A DNA stretch of 64,000 nucleotides from an uncultured Gemmataceae bacterium (GCA_937923405.1 CALDUY010000043.1:1-64000), one strand, 5' to 3'. Positions 8,688 to 17,009 are shown, numbered from the stretch's first letter. A program made the numbers and translations. The notes: generated by a model from the letters alone, not told the origin.

Positions 8688-9500
8688 TTACTGGCGCGGA
8701 ATTAGCATCTCCTCTTCGGCCGTTACGATGTACACCCCATCACGAGTTAGGGCCAGGGTGTGTTCCACATGGGCACTGGGCAGCCCATCTCGCGTAACCA
8801 CCGTCCAATGATCGCGTTTGACATCGGTTTCCGCTCGCCCCATGTTCACCATCGGTTCCACAGCAAGCACCAGACCATCTTCCAGGCGAAAATCTTGCTT
8901 GCGCAACTCGCGATTGAAGAAGTTCGGCACTTGCGGGTTCTCGTGCATCGTTCGCCCTATGCCGTGACCAACGTACTGAGTCACGACGCTGAAGCCAGCG
9001 TCCTCGACCAGTCGCTGCATCGCTGTTGCCACTTCTGACCACCACTTACGGCGACCCATCTCGACGGCAGCCAGGTGCAGCACGTCCTCGGCCACTTGCT
9101 TCAGCCGCTTCTTTTCCGCGCTGATCTCGCCGATGGCCAGTGTGATCGCCGAGTCGGCACACCAGCCGTTGAGCTTGCAGGCGGTGTCGATCTTGAGTAG
9201 ATCGCCTTCGCGAAGCTGGCGTTGCCCCGGAATGCCGTGGACCACCTCTTCGTTTAACGAGATACAGGTGACGGCTGGAAACGGCACACGACCGGGATAG
9301 CCTTTGAACAACGGCTGTGCCCCGTGCTTGGCATACAACGCCTCGACGGCTTGGTCAATCTCGATGGTTTTTCGACCAGGTACGGCCATCTCACGACAGA
9401 GTCGCAACGCTTGCGAGACAAGTTTCCCCGCTTCGCGCATCAAAGCGATCTCGCGAGTAGACTTCAATTCAGGCTTCTGCGTAAATAAGGAGCGTAGCAC
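8688..9500 (-). CDS. map: Methionine aminopeptidase, type I
   Basis: Removes the initiator methionine from nascent proteins. The pita-bread fold is complete with its five metal ligands: two aspartates in IDTACKLNGWCADSA, the histidine in GHGIGRTMHENP, and glutamates in AVEPMV and HVEHTL. The frame can start at TTG 9512, which overlaps the adk stop but has no Shine-Dalgarno. I prefer GTG 9500, which has TGAGG six bases upstream; the body is 270 residues. There is no N-terminal zinc or SH3 domain. It lies in the usual adk-map order after secY. Confidence 0.93.
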   Translation of the reverse strand: MLRSLFTQKPELKSTREIALMREAGKLVSQALRLCREMAVPGRKTIEIDQAVEALYAKHGAQPLFKGYPGRVPFPAVTCISLNEEVVHGIPGQRQLREGDLLKIDTACKLNGWCADSAITLAIGEISAEKKRLKQVAEDVLHLAAVEMGRRKWWSEVATAMQRLVEDAGFSVVTQYVGHGIGRTMHENPQVPNFFNRELRKQDFRLEDGLVLAVEPMVNMGRAETDVKRDHWTVVTRDGLPSAHVEHTLALTRDGVYIVTAEEEMLIPRQ

Positions 9501-9508
9501 GTTCAACC

Positions 9509-10189
9509 TCAACCCGATGACCGTTGCATCGGGACGCTCAAGGGGAGAATTTCCTTAATCAATTTATTATAAATTTCCTCGATCCCGCCGTGTCCGACGA
9601 CGGAACGGAGCAGCCCCTTCTGTTTGTAATAGGGGATCAAATCTTCGGTGTCACGATGATAGACTTCCAACCGATGCCGTAATGTTTCTGGTTTGTCATC
9701 CGTACGTTGAGTCAACTCCGTGCCGCAGCGATCGCAGATGCCAGCAACTCGAGGAGGATTGTTCTCGGTGTGATAGGTGGCCTTGCAGCCTTTTTTGGGG
9801 CAACTCCACCGACCCCCGACTCGACGGATGATCTCTTCGTCTTCCACCTGAATTTCTAACACAGCTGTCAGCGGCGAGTTCTTGGCCGTCAACAGCCGAT
9901 CGAACGCCTCGGCCTGCGACAAGGTGCGAGGATAGCCATCCATGACGAAGCCGGTTTCGGGAGTCATGCGATTAAAATGCTCGGCAATCAACCCGTTGAC
10001 GGTCTCGTCGGGAACCAAGCCGCCAGCCTCGACGATGGGTCGGCAGCGTTCGCCCATCGGCGTGTGGTGCTCCATCGCCGAGCGAATCAGATCGCCTGTG
10101 CCGATGTGTTCGAGCTGTAGCCGCTCGCACAGAAGCGTAGCCTGGGTTCCTTTACCGGATCCAGGCGGGCCAAGGAGTATAAGACGCAT
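9509..10189 (-). CDS. adk: Adenylate kinase
   Basis: 226 residues, long (LID-containing) form. The P-loop LGPPGSGKGTQ is at 6-16, with GTGDLIR and DGYPRTLSQAEAFD following. The LID holds four cysteines (CPKKGC and CDRCG), indicating a zinc-stabilised LID of the Gram-positive type, here with a wider CX4C first pair. It balances ATP, ADP and AMP in the cytoplasm. It sits between secY and map as in many spc operons. The stop is adjacent to or overlapping the map start region. Confidence 0.96.
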   Translation of the reverse strand: MRLILLGPPGSGKGTQATLLCERLQLEHIGTGDLIRSAMEHHTPMGERCRPIVEAGGLVPDETVNGLIAEHFNRMTPETGFVMDGYPRTLSQAEAFDRLLTAKNSPLTAVLEIQVEDEEIIRRVGGRWSCPKKGCKATYHTENNPPRVAGICDRCGTELTQRTDDKPETLRHRLEVYHRDTEDLIPYYKQKGLLRSVVGHGGIEEIYNKLIKEILPLSVPMQRSSG

Positions 10190-10312
10190 GGCAGGCCCGT
10201 TGGAGCTGGTGCTCAGTCGGAGAGGGCACAGCGCTCTGCTCCGGATTCTTCATCATACATTCTCGGAAACAAGATCCGGGCGAACAAGGGGGGCAACCTT
10301 ACAGAAACGACA

Positions 10313-10344
10313 GAAGGCACGAGAACGATTCGGCTCGTGCCTTC
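10313..10344 (-). other. Perfect 11-bp hairpin between secY and adk
   Basis: GAAGGCACGAG at 10313-10323 and its exact complement at 10334-10344 enclose a ten-base loop. It falls in the 174-base gap after the secY stop, the largest gap inside the ribosomal cluster. On the minus strand only weak T-richness (TCGTTTCTGT) follows. It may act as an attenuator or an RNA processing site that lowers adk and map expression relative to the ribosomal genes. Confidence 0.45.
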
Positions 10345-10363
10345 CTCTGGGGAACTCTTGGGA

Positions 10364-11749
10364 CTAATCTTCGGTTAACCCAGGATAGTTTCGCATCACT
10401 AGATGGCTGTTAATCTTCTGGACTAGATCCAACGCCACACTGATGACGATGAGCAAGCTCGTACCGCCGTAGAACGTCGCGATCAACGGATCGATCTGCA
10501 GCGTGTTGGTAATCAGAGTAGGAATCACGGCGATGAAGGCGAGGAAGGCCGCTCCAACATAAGTAATCCGCATCAGCACTCGTTCGAGGTACTCCGCGGT
10601 GCGTTTCCCAGGGCGATAACCGGGGATGAACGACCCGTAGTCCTTCAGGTTATTGGCCATGTCCTTGGGGTTGAACATGATCGCCGTCCAGAAGTAGCTG
10701 AAGACGTAGATCAGAGCGATAAAGCAGACGGTGTAAATGTAGCCCTGCCGCTCGAACGAATCCGCGAGGGTGCTGGCCCAGGACCATTCGGTGGAGCTAG
10801 CCACGGCCCGGAAGAGGAACAACGGCAACACCAACAAGCTGGAGGCAAAGATCACCGGCATAACACCGGCTTGATTGACTCGAATCGGTAGGAATTGTCG
10901 CGTTCCGCCAAAGACTCGGCGACCACGCACATGCTTAGCCGACTGCGTCGGAATGCGTCGCTGAGCCTTGGTAATCGCCACCACAGCCACGACCACAGCG
11001 ATGAACATGGCAATCAGTACGACCAGTTTCTCGAAGCTGACGTCGCTGCCGCCGCCTCCGCCAAGTGTCAGCACCGACCAGTTGAAGTTGCCCCCCTCGA
11101 AGAACAATTTGCCTGTGGCCGCTGGGATACGGGCCACGATGCCAGCCATGATAATCAAACTGATGCCATTGCCGATGCCGTACTCATCGATCTGTTCCCC
11201 CAGCCACATTAGGAAGATGGTGCCGGCGGTCATGGTGATGATCATCGTCAGCCAGTAGTACCAGGTGTTGAATGTCTGAAAGATTACGCCAGTTTCTGAA
11301 TCTCGTAACTCCAAAGCCCAGCCCAGGCCTCCCGATTTGTTCATGATGTACTGGACATACATAAACGCCTGGAAGAGGCAGATGAACACCGTGGCGTAGC
11401 GGGTGTACTCGTTGATTTTCTTCCTTCCGCTTTCTCCCTCCTTTTGGAGTTTCTCCAGCGGAGGATAGACCGCGGCCAACAGCTGGAAGATAATCGACGC
11501 GGAGATGTACGGCATGATGCCCAAACCGAACAGCGTGGCGTGAGCCAAGTCGCCGCCGGAGAACATCGACACATAGTTGAGCACCTGAGCCAGGCCGCCG
11601 CTAGCTCCGAGGCTCTTGTTCATGATGCGCTGATCGACATACGGCATGGGGATCGAGTAACCGATCCGATAGATGGCCAGGAAAAGGAGCGTGAGGAGGA
11701 TTTTGGTCCTCAACTCGGGGATCATGAAGATGGCTTTCAGTTTACCCAT
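10364..11749 (-). CDS. secY: Preprotein translocase subunit SecY
   Basis: 461 residues with about ten membrane segments. The first is near 17-35 (LLTLLFLAIYRIGYSIPMP), the plug region follows with GGDLAHATLFGLGIMPYISA, and LWLGEQIDEYGIGNG-type sequence and GYRPGKRTAEYLERVL mark the cytoplasmic loops that bind SecA and ribosomes. A non-standard segment of about 20 residues with GGGGGSD occurs in the middle. SecY forms the inner-membrane protein channel with SecE and SecG, which are not in this window. Position after rplO is standard. Confidence 0.97.
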   Translation of the reverse strand: MGKLKAIFMIPELRTKILLTLLFLAIYRIGYSIPMPYVDQRIMNKSLGASGGLAQVLNYVSMFSGGDLAHATLFGLGIMPYISASIIFQLLAAVYPPLEKLQKEGESGRKKINEYTRYATVFICLFQAFMYVQYIMNKSGGLGWALELRDSETGVIFQTFNTWYYWLTMIITMTAGTIFLMWLGEQIDEYGIGNGISLIIMAGIVARIPAATGKLFFEGGNFNWSVLTLGGGGGSDVSFEKLVVLIAMFIAVVVAVVAITKAQRRIPTQSAKHVRGRRVFGGTRQFLPIRVNQAGVMPVIFASSLLVLPLFLFRAVASSTEWSWASTLADSFERQGYIYTVCFIALIYVFSYFWTAIMFNPKDMANNLKDYGSFIPGYRPGKRTAEYLERVLMRITYVGAAFLAFIAVIPTLITNTLQIDPLIATFYGGTSLLIVISVALDLVQKINSHLVMRNYPGLTED

Positions 11750-11816
11750 TCCTGGTTCCTCTAAAGCGACCGGGAGCGATGCATTCGTGAAAGGAGTCGG
11801 CTCCTAGTCTGATGAC

Positions 11817-12338
11817 TCAAGACTTTTCCTTCCGTGGCTTCATCTTGTTACGAACAGGCTTTTTGGGTGGCGGAATCAACTCCGTGGTGCCCCCCTTGGC
11901 AGTGATCTTCTCGGCGGCGGACTTCGAGAAATGATCGGCTTTGACAGTGAGCTTCTTGGTGACGTCGCCCTGACCGAGAATCCGCACGCCGTCGCACGGC
12001 CCCTTGGCCAACCCCGCCTTCCTCATCGCGGCCAGATCGATCACGTCGCCGTCGTTGAAGTGGGCATCGAGATCCCCGACGTTGACCACCAGGAAGAACT
12101 TATCCCAGGTAGCGTGGGAAAAGCCGCGCTTGGGCATGCGGCGGAAGAGGGGCATTTGCCCACCTTCAAAGGTGAAGATCGGCTTTTTGGCTCCGGCAGA
12201 GGCCCATTGGCCCTTGTGTCCACGAGTGGCCGTTTTGCCATGCCCCGAGCCAATACCTCGACCGACTCGTTTCTTTTGCTTGCGTTTTTGCAGATGCGGT
12301 CCCTGCGCGGGAGGGGTATAGAGAGTTTGAAGATCCAT
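11817..12338 (-). CDS. rplO: 50S ribosomal protein L15
   Basis: 173 residues, longer than the usual 145-150. KRVGRGIGSGHGKTATRGHKGQ near 24-45 is the L15 signature, followed by FEGGQMPLFRRMPKRGF. The extra residues are a Lys/Pro-rich C-terminal extension. Its ATG shares one base with the rpsE stop (TAATG), so there is no room for rpmD (L30), which normally lies between rpsE and rplO. Confidence 0.95.
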   Translation of the reverse strand: MDLQTLYTPPAQGPHLQKRKQKKRVGRGIGSGHGKTATRGHKGQWASAGAKKPIFTFEGGQMPLFRRMPKRGFSHATWDKFFLVVNVGDLDAHFNDGDVIDLAAMRKAGLAKGPCDGVRILGQGDVTKKLTVKADHFSKSAAEKITAKGGTTELIPPPKKPVRNKMKPRKEKS

Positions 12339-12841
12339 TAGAGCTGAACTCCTCGCAACCGAGCCACTTCCTCGCGCGTTCGCAGTTGCATCAGACCGTC
12401 AATGGTCGCTTTGACCAGGTTGATCGGATTGGCGCTGCCATGCACCTTGGTCAGAATGTTTCGCACGCCGGCGACCACCAAAACGTCACGCACACCGGGA
12501 CCAGCCTTGACCCCAGTACCAGGACCGGCAGGCACCATGACGACCTTGCTTGCGCCGTAACGTCCCACCACGCGATGCGGAATGGTGTCGCCGCGCAACG
12601 AGACTCGTTTTTGCCGTTTGAGATGCTCCTCGGCATCCTTAGTCGCCTTTTCGACTGCAGGGGGCACTTCGTTGGCCTTGCCATAACCTGCCGCCACGCG
12701 CCCCTTATTATCTCCCACGACTACCATCGCGTTGAAGCTGAAGCGTCGACCACCCTTGACGACGGCGGCACAGCGCCGAATCTTGATGACGCGATCTTCC
12801 AACTCGTTGTGTCGCGGTTCGCGATCTCGATCTCTGGCCAT
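12338..12841 (-). CDS. rpsE: 30S ribosomal protein S5
   Basis: 167 residues. The N-terminal double-stranded RNA binding domain contains RRCAAVVKGGRRFSFNAMVV and VGDNKGRVAAGYGKA; the C-terminal domain contains GTGVKAGPGVRDVLVVAGV. S5 helps form the mRNA entry channel and influences decoding accuracy. It directly follows rplR and overlaps the rplO start by one base, so the two are translationally coupled. Confidence 0.97.
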   Translation of the reverse strand: MARDRDREPRHNELEDRVIKIRRCAAVVKGGRRFSFNAMVVVGDNKGRVAAGYGKANEVPPAVEKATKDAEEHLKRQKRVSLRGDTIPHRVVGRYGASKVVMVPAGPGTGVKAGPGVRDVLVVAGVRNILTKVHGSANPINLVKATIDGLMQLRTREEVARLRGVQL

Positions 12842-12893
12842 ATTACCTCAACTGGTCTGATTCAGGGAACCACAGTTTAGCCGACGAGTCCGC

Positions 12894-13265
12894 TTAAAAC
12901 TGCAATCCTCCCTCGCGAGCGCCGTCGGCGAGTGCCTTCACTCGACCGTGATACTTGTAATGGCCGCGATCGAAGGCGACCTTGGTGATCCCGACCGCCT
13001 TGGCGGCTTCGGCCAATTTTTTACCGACTGCGGTTGCTGCTTTGATATTGCCGCCATAACCGAAGGCGGCCTGTTCGGCTTTTTTGACTTTGCTCGACGC
13101 CGAGGCCAACGTTCGTCCGGCCACATCGTCGATCAACTGCGCGTAGATGTGCTTGGAACTGCGAAAGACCGTCAACCGCGGTCGGTCGGCAGTGCCAGTG
13201 ATCTTACGGCGAACATGCCGTTTGCGACGTAGTCGCCGAACGGCTTTGAGTTTCTGGGAGTTCAT
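12894..13265 (-). CDS. rplR: 50S ribosomal protein L18
   Basis: 123 residues from MNSQKLKAVRRLRRKRHV, the basic N-terminus that binds 5S rRNA, through RPRLTVFRSSKHIYAQLIDD to FDRGHYKYHGRVKALADGAR. The frame could begin at a TTG (13283) overlapping the rplF stop, but that codon has no ribosome site, and the ATG at 13265 gives the expected L18 length. It forms the central protuberance with L5 and 5S rRNA. Confidence 0.94.
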   Translation of the reverse strand: MNSQKLKAVRRLRRKRHVRRKITGTADRPRLTVFRSSKHIYAQLIDDVAGRTLASASSKVKKAEQAAFGYGGNIKAATAVGKKLAEAAKAVGITKVAFDRGHYKYHGRVKALADGAREGGLQF

Positions 13266-13279
13266 CTGGCTCTCTCGGA

Positions 13280-13876
13280 TCAACCACCGCCACTGGCGAA
13301 GGACTTGCCTTCCTTGCGGCGAACAACTTCGTTTTCGTAGCGAACACCTTTGCCCTGGTACGGTTCGGGCGGACGGGCCAGGCGGAGTTCAGCGGCGAAC
13401 TGCCCCACTTGTTGTTTGTCCGCGCCACGCACCACGATCGTGGCGGGATCAGGTACCTCGGCCGTCACCCCTGCAGGTGGGGTCAGAACAATCTGATTGG
13501 CGAAACCGACTGTCAGCACGACGGCTTTCTTATCCAGCTTCGCGCCATAGCCGACCCCTTCGATCTTGAGGCGTTTCTCGTAGCCCTTGGTAACGCCTTC
13601 CACCATGTTAGCAACCAGAGTTCGCGTCAGGCCATGCACGGAACGCGACAGGCGATCCTCGTCCTTACGCTGCACCTGAAGGTAGCCCCCCGAGGGATCA
13701 GGAGTGAAAACCGTCTTTTCGCCGTCCTTGCTAATTTTGCCGATCTGGACGTGGACGTTCTTGTGGGTGGTCAGTTCGAGTTTGCCTTTAGGCCCCTCGA
13801 CGAACACCTTCCCATCGGCGATCTTGACTTTTACGCCGGCAGGGATGGCCACCGGCTGCTTGCCGATTCGCGACAT
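13280..13876 (-). CDS. rplF: 50S ribosomal protein L6
   Basis: 198 residues beginning MSRIGKQPVAIPAGVKV. Two alpha-beta repeats of the L6 fold are visible, with GVTKGYEKRLKIEGVGYGAK in the middle and PPEPYQGKGVRYENEVVRRK near the end. The frame extends upstream to 13912, but TAGGAGG lies at a proper distance before the ATG at 13876, which settles the start. The C-terminus is slightly extended with GGG. L6 lies near the factor-binding site of the 50S subunit. Confidence 0.96.
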   Translation of the reverse strand: MSRIGKQPVAIPAGVKVKIADGKVFVEGPKGKLELTTHKNVHVQIGKISKDGEKTVFTPDPSGGYLQVQRKDEDRLSRSVHGLTRTLVANMVEGVTKGYEKRLKIEGVGYGAKLDKKAVVLTVGFANQIVLTPPAGVTAEVPDPATIVVRGADKQQVGQFAAELRLARPPEPYQGKGVRYENEVVRRKEGKSFASGGG

Positions 13877-13886
13877 CACACGCCTC

Positions 13887-14333
13887 CTACCACACGACGC
13901 AGAGCAACTCACCGCCCAACTTCTGAGCTCGGGCTTGGCGATCGCTCATGACGCCTTTATTGGTGCTAATGATACTAATCCCCTGTCCATCAAGAACAGG
14001 ACGAATTTCCTGAGAACGAATGTAGCGGCGACAACCTGGCTTGCTCTTTCGCTCCAGATGACGAATGACTCGTTCCCCCTCGGGGCCATACTTCAAGAAG
14101 ACTCGCAAAGTCAGCTTGGGCACACTGAGATCCGAGATGGTTTTGAATTCGGGGTGTCCCGCTTCGTTAATCGACTCGATACCCAGCTGATAATCGTGGA
14201 TAAAGCCTTCATCCTTGAGTACCTTGGCAATGCCCACCTTGAGTTTCGTGGCGGGAATGTCCACTGCAGGCCGTTCAATGCGACTGGCATTGCGGATGCG
14301 AGTGAGCATGTCGGCAATCGGATCGGTCATCAT
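13887..14333 (-). CDS. rpsH: 30S ribosomal protein S8
   Basis: 148 residues, slightly longer than the usual 130. It begins with two in-frame ATGs and TDPIADMLTRIRNASR, and ends with the S8 signature GQGISIISTNKGVMSDRQAR followed by GGELLCVVW. S8 binds the central domain of 16S rRNA; in enteric bacteria it also represses the spc operon at the rplE region, but I see no obvious copy of that target. Ten bases separate it from rplF. Confidence 0.97.
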   Translation of the reverse strand: MMTDPIADMLTRIRNASRIERPAVDIPATKLKVGIAKVLKDEGFIHDYQLGIESINEAGHPEFKTISDLSVPKLTLRVFLKYGPEGERVIRHLERKSKPGCRRYIRSQEIRPVLDGQGISIISTNKGVMSDRQARAQKLGGELLCVVW

Positions 14334-14354
14334 GGTCGGATGGCTCTCTCTTTC

Positions 14355-14615
14355 TCACCAGCTGGCTTTCTTGACGCCAGGGATCAGCCCAAAGCTGGCC
14401 ATGTCGCGGAAACAGATCCGGCAAATGCCGAACTTGCGATACACAGCACGCGGGCGACCACAGATTCGACAACGGAGGCGGAGGCGGATCAACTCGCGTG
14501 GTTGCAGTAGCTTGCTAGTGTCTCGTTGAGAAGCGTCCTTTTTCATTTCGGCGCGATGCGCCTCGAACGCCTTCATTTGCTTTTTGAACTTGACGAATTT
14601 TGGTTCTGTTGCCAT
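14355..14615 (-). CDS. rpsN: 30S ribosomal protein S14, zinc type with N-terminal extension
   Basis: The C-terminal half is classic S14 with two CxxC pairs (CRICGRPRAVYRKFGICRIC), meaning the zinc-binding C+ form, and ends LIPGVKKASW. Zinc-type S14 is normally about 61 residues; this one has 86 because of a Lys-rich N-terminal segment (ATEPKFVKFKKQMKAFEAHR) more like the start of the zinc-free long form. The ATG at 14615 is preceded by AAGGA. The longer open frame to 14738 overlaps rplE and is not supported. Confidence 0.93.
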   Translation of the reverse strand: MATEPKFVKFKKQMKAFEAHRAEMKKDASQRDTSKLLQPRELIRLRLRCRICGRPRAVYRKFGICRICFRDMASFGLIPGVKKASW

Positions 14616-14661
14616 TGCTTCGGATTCCTTGGTTCGCGCGACACCCCGCGCGGTTCGTGGT

Positions 14662-15204
14662 TCACGCTTCCCGGAAGGGCATTCCAAAGGCTCGCAGCAA
14701 TTCGCGAGCTTCGTCGTCGCTTCGCGTGCTGGTGACAAACGTCACGTCCATGCCCTGAGTGAACGTGAGCTTGTCGGGATCAATTTCGGGAAAAACCTGT
14801 TGCTCGGTCAGTCCCAGACTATAGTTGCCGTTTCCGTCGAAGCTCTTGGGATTGACTCCACGAAAGTCGCGGATACGCGGCAGAGCGATCGAGATGAGAC
14901 GATCAAGAAATTCGTACATCCGTCGTCCGCGTAAGGTAACCCGACAACCGACGGCATTCCCCTCACGCAAGCGGAAACCGGAAACCGCCTTGCGGGCCAG
15001 TCGGATTTCCGCCTTTTGACCGGTGATCTGTGAGAGTTGCTCCGCCGACTGTTCGAGTCGATTCTTGTCCTGCAGGGCTTCGCCGACTCCCATATTGACA
15101 ACAATCTTCTGCAGCTTGGGAAGGCTGAGGACGTTGTCCCGCTTCAGCGACTTTTTCAGCGCAGGAATGATCTCTTTTTTATAGCGTTCTAGCAACCGGG
15201 CCAT
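14662..15204 (-). CDS. rplE: 50S ribosomal protein L5
   Basis: 180 residues, normal length. LLERYKKEIIPALKKSL at the start, KIVVNMGVGEA near 34, and KAVSGFRLREGN, RGRRMYEFLDRLISIALPRI and DVTFVTSTRSDDEARELL later are all diagnostic. L5 binds 5S rRNA and bridges to S13 in the 30S head. Follows rplX by 48 bases in the standard spc order. Confidence 0.97.
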   Translation of the reverse strand: MARLLERYKKEIIPALKKSLKRDNVLSLPKLQKIVVNMGVGEALQDKNRLEQSAEQLSQITGQKAEIRLARKAVSGFRLREGNAVGCRVTLRGRRMYEFLDRLISIALPRIRDFRGVNPKSFDGNGNYSLGLTEQQVFPEIDPDKLTFTQGMDVTFVTSTRSDDEARELLRAFGMPFREA

Positions 15205-15252
15205 GATGATTCGACTCGTTCTCTAGTAGACATCTACGTGAGGAATTCTCGC

Positions 15253-15609
15253 TCACGCCTTTTTAGCATATTTCGGATCCGGCTTGGAGAGTACTCCTAG
15301 CCCGGTCCCACATTTCTTGCAGTAACGTTCTTTGGCTCCCTGCTCATCGTAGCGTTTGCCAATTCGTACTCCGTGACGGCAAGCCTGGCAAAACAACAGA
15401 CAGTTAGAAGCATGGATGGGCATTTCTTTGGAGAGCCGACCCCCCTGCGGATTGCGTCGATTCGGTTTGATGTGCTTGTAGACACGATTTACCCCCTCGA
15501 CAACTACCTTGTTCTCCGCGGGCAAGACACGAAGCACCTTGCGAGCACGGCCCTTAACCGCGTCATCGCCGGCTATCACCTCAACTAGATCATCTTTGCG
15601 AATGTGCAT
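15253..15609 (-). CDS. rplX: 50S ribosomal protein L24 with zinc-ribbon-like C-terminus
   Basis: 118 residues. The KOW motif is near the start (MHIRKDDLVEVIAGDDAVKG) and NRVYKHIKPNRRNPQGGR follows. The C-terminal part has CQAC and CKKCG pairs separated by about 20 residues, a zinc ribbon of the kind seen in many L24 proteins. L24 initiates 50S assembly and sits near the tunnel exit. GAGGAG stands nine bases before the ATG. Confidence 0.96.
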   Translation of the reverse strand: MHIRKDDLVEVIAGDDAVKGRARKVLRVLPAENKVVVEGVNRVYKHIKPNRRNPQGGRLSKEMPIHASNCLLFCQACRHGVRIGKRYDEQGAKERYCKKCGTGLGVLSKPDPKYAKKA

Positions 15610-15628
15610 CGTCGGTGACTCCTCGCCG

Positions 15629-15997
15629 TTAGACGACCTCGGCAGCTAGGGCGACAATCTTGGCATAGCCTTTGCTGCGTAGTTCCCGGGCGACGGCTCC
15701 GAAGATGCGCGTGCCGCGCGGATTTTTTTCTTTGTCGATCAGTACCAGCGCGTTACGGTCGAAGCGCACATAGCTGCCATCCTCGCGCCGAGTTGCCTTC
15801 TTGGTCCGCACCACTACCGCCTGGACTACATCCCCAGCTTTGACATCTCCGCCGGGAATCGCCTTCTTGACACTGGCGATGATCACATCGCCCAGTCCGG
15901 CGTAGCGCCGACGTGAGCCACCCAGCACCTTGATGCACATGCATTCCTTAGCACCAGTGTTGTCGGCCACGTCGAGATAGGTATACATCTGGATCAT
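15629..15997 (-). CDS. rplN: 50S ribosomal protein L14
   Basis: 122 residues, exactly the family length. It begins MIQMYTYLDVADNTGAKE and contains KVLGGSRRRYAGLGDVIIAS, RTKKATRREDGSYVRFDRNA and RGTRIFGAVARELR. L14 contacts 16S rRNA helix 44 in an intersubunit bridge. GAGG is seven bases before the ATG. Nineteen bases separate it from rplX. Confidence 0.98.
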   Translation of the reverse strand: MIQMYTYLDVADNTGAKECMCIKVLGGSRRRYAGLGDVIIASVKKAIPGGDVKAGDVVQAVVVRTKKATRREDGSYVRFDRNALVLIDKEKNPRGTRIFGAVARELRSKGYAKIVALAAEVV

Positions 15998-16006
15998 GAT
16001 TGCACC

Positions 16007-16339
16007 TCAACTCGGCGTCGCCGGCGTCGCGGCGATCGATTCTTCTGTACTGACACCGGTCGGCGCTTGGCTAACGACGCGCAATAGCAACCAGTGTTTG
16101 GTTCTACTGTAAGGACGACTTTCCATGATTTCGACTTTGTCGCCAGTGTGCGAGATGTTTTGCTCATCATGCACATGGCAAACCGTTCGGCGGCGAATGT
16201 ACTTGCCGTAGCGAGGATGTTTCACCAGTCGCGGAATTTCCACACGACGAGTTTTGTTCATTTTGTCACTAGTCACTGTGCCAATCACCGTGCGACGATT
16301 GCCACGTTCGACCGTTTTGTTGGTCCCAGAATCACTCAT
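16007..16339 (-). CDS. rpsQ: 30S ribosomal protein S17
   Basis: 110 residues. The OB-fold core runs RRTVIGTVTSDKMNKTRRVE, RLVKHPRYGKYIRRR, and HDEQNISHTGDKVEIMESRP followed by SRTKHWLLLRVV. About 12 residues at the N-terminus and 20 at the C-terminus exceed the usual 85-residue form. The ATG overlaps the rpmC stop (ATGA), so the two are translationally coupled. Confidence 0.96.
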   Translation of the reverse strand: MSDSGTNKTVERGNRRTVIGTVTSDKMNKTRRVEIPRLVKHPRYGKYIRRRTVCHVHDEQNISHTGDKVEIMESRPYSRTKHWLLLRVVSQAPTGVSTEESIAATPATPS

Positions 16340-16566
16340 GACTTCCCGGCTCCCTGACGCTGCGCATTCAGCTCTTTTTCCCGTTGAATGGTTTTGATCC
16401 GTGCAATGTCTCGACGAGCTTTACGGATCTCGCTGGGCGTCTCCAACCGCTCGGTCGCTGACTGCACGCGCAGGCTAAACAGATGCTTGACGGTATCCTT
16501 AAGCGTCAGAGCGAGCTGCTCCTCCGACATCGCTCGTAGCTCAGCAGGGTTCATGGCTTTGCCCAT
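16336..16566 (-). CDS. rpmC: 50S ribosomal protein L29
   Basis: 76 residues, mostly two helices: MNPAELRAMSEEQLALTL, then LKDTVKHLFSLRVQSATERL and IRKARRDIARIKTIQREKE. AAGGAG lies seven bases before the ATG at 16566, so the upstream of two near methionines is the start. L29 sits at the tunnel exit, where trigger factor and SRP dock. The stop overlaps the rpsQ start by four bases. Confidence 0.95.
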   Translation of the reverse strand: MGKAMNPAELRAMSEEQLALTLKDTVKHLFSLRVQSATERLETPSEIRKARRDIARIKTIQREKELNAQRQGAGKS

Positions 16567-16580
16567 GGTCGTACTCCTTC

Positions 16581-17009
16581 TCAGGCTTTGCCGACGCTAG
16601 GCCGGCGATGGACAAAGCGGCAACGGAACGGCATCTTGTAGGCGACTTTGGCCAGAGCCTCACGAGCATTCGCTTCGGGTAACCCCGCGATCTCGAACAG
16701 GATCATGCCGGGACGAATGACGGCGGCCCAGTACTCCGGCTCCCCTTTGCCTTTCCCCATTCGGGTTTCAGCAGGGATCGAGGTAACCGACTTGTGGGGG
16801 AACACGCGGATGTAGAGTCGGCCTTCTCCACGCACGGCATGAGCAGCAGTGATACGGCCCGCTTCAATGGCTTCGGCGGAAAGCCAGCCTGCTTCCAATG
16901 ATTGCAGCCCGTAGTCCCCGTAACTGACTGTGTTGCCGCGCTGTGCGTTACCTTTTACCACGCCTCTCTGACTTTTTCGGTATTTTACCCGCTTGGGCAT
17001 TTGCGGCAT
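16581..17009 (-). CDS. rplP: 50S ribosomal protein L16
   Basis: 142 residues beginning MPQMPKRVKYRKSQRGVVKG. Further marks are GYGLQSLEAGWL-like sequence near 34, IRVFPHKSVTSIPAETRMGKGKGEPEYW-type core (read as FPHKSVTSIP then ETRMGKGKG) and ALAKVAYKMPFRCRFV. AGGAGG is six bases before the ATG at 17009. This start lies 62 bases inside the end of rpsC, an unusually long overlap for these two genes. L16 helps shape the A-site region of the 50S subunit. Confidence 0.96.
   Translation of the reverse strand: MPQMPKRVKYRKSQRGVVKGNAQRGNTVSYGDYGLQSLEAGWLSAEAIEAGRITAAHAVRGEGRLYIRVFPHKSVTSIPAETRMGKGKGEPEYWAAVIRPGMILFEIAGLPEANAREALAKVAYKMPFRCRFVHRRPSVGKA

Noticed and set aside
13877..13912. N-terminal extension of rplF
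   Set aside because: TAGGAGG directly before the ATG at 13876 fixes the start.
14616..14738. N-terminal extension of rpsN
   Set aside because: It overlaps rplE and lacks S14 similarity; the ATG at 14615 has a ribosome site.
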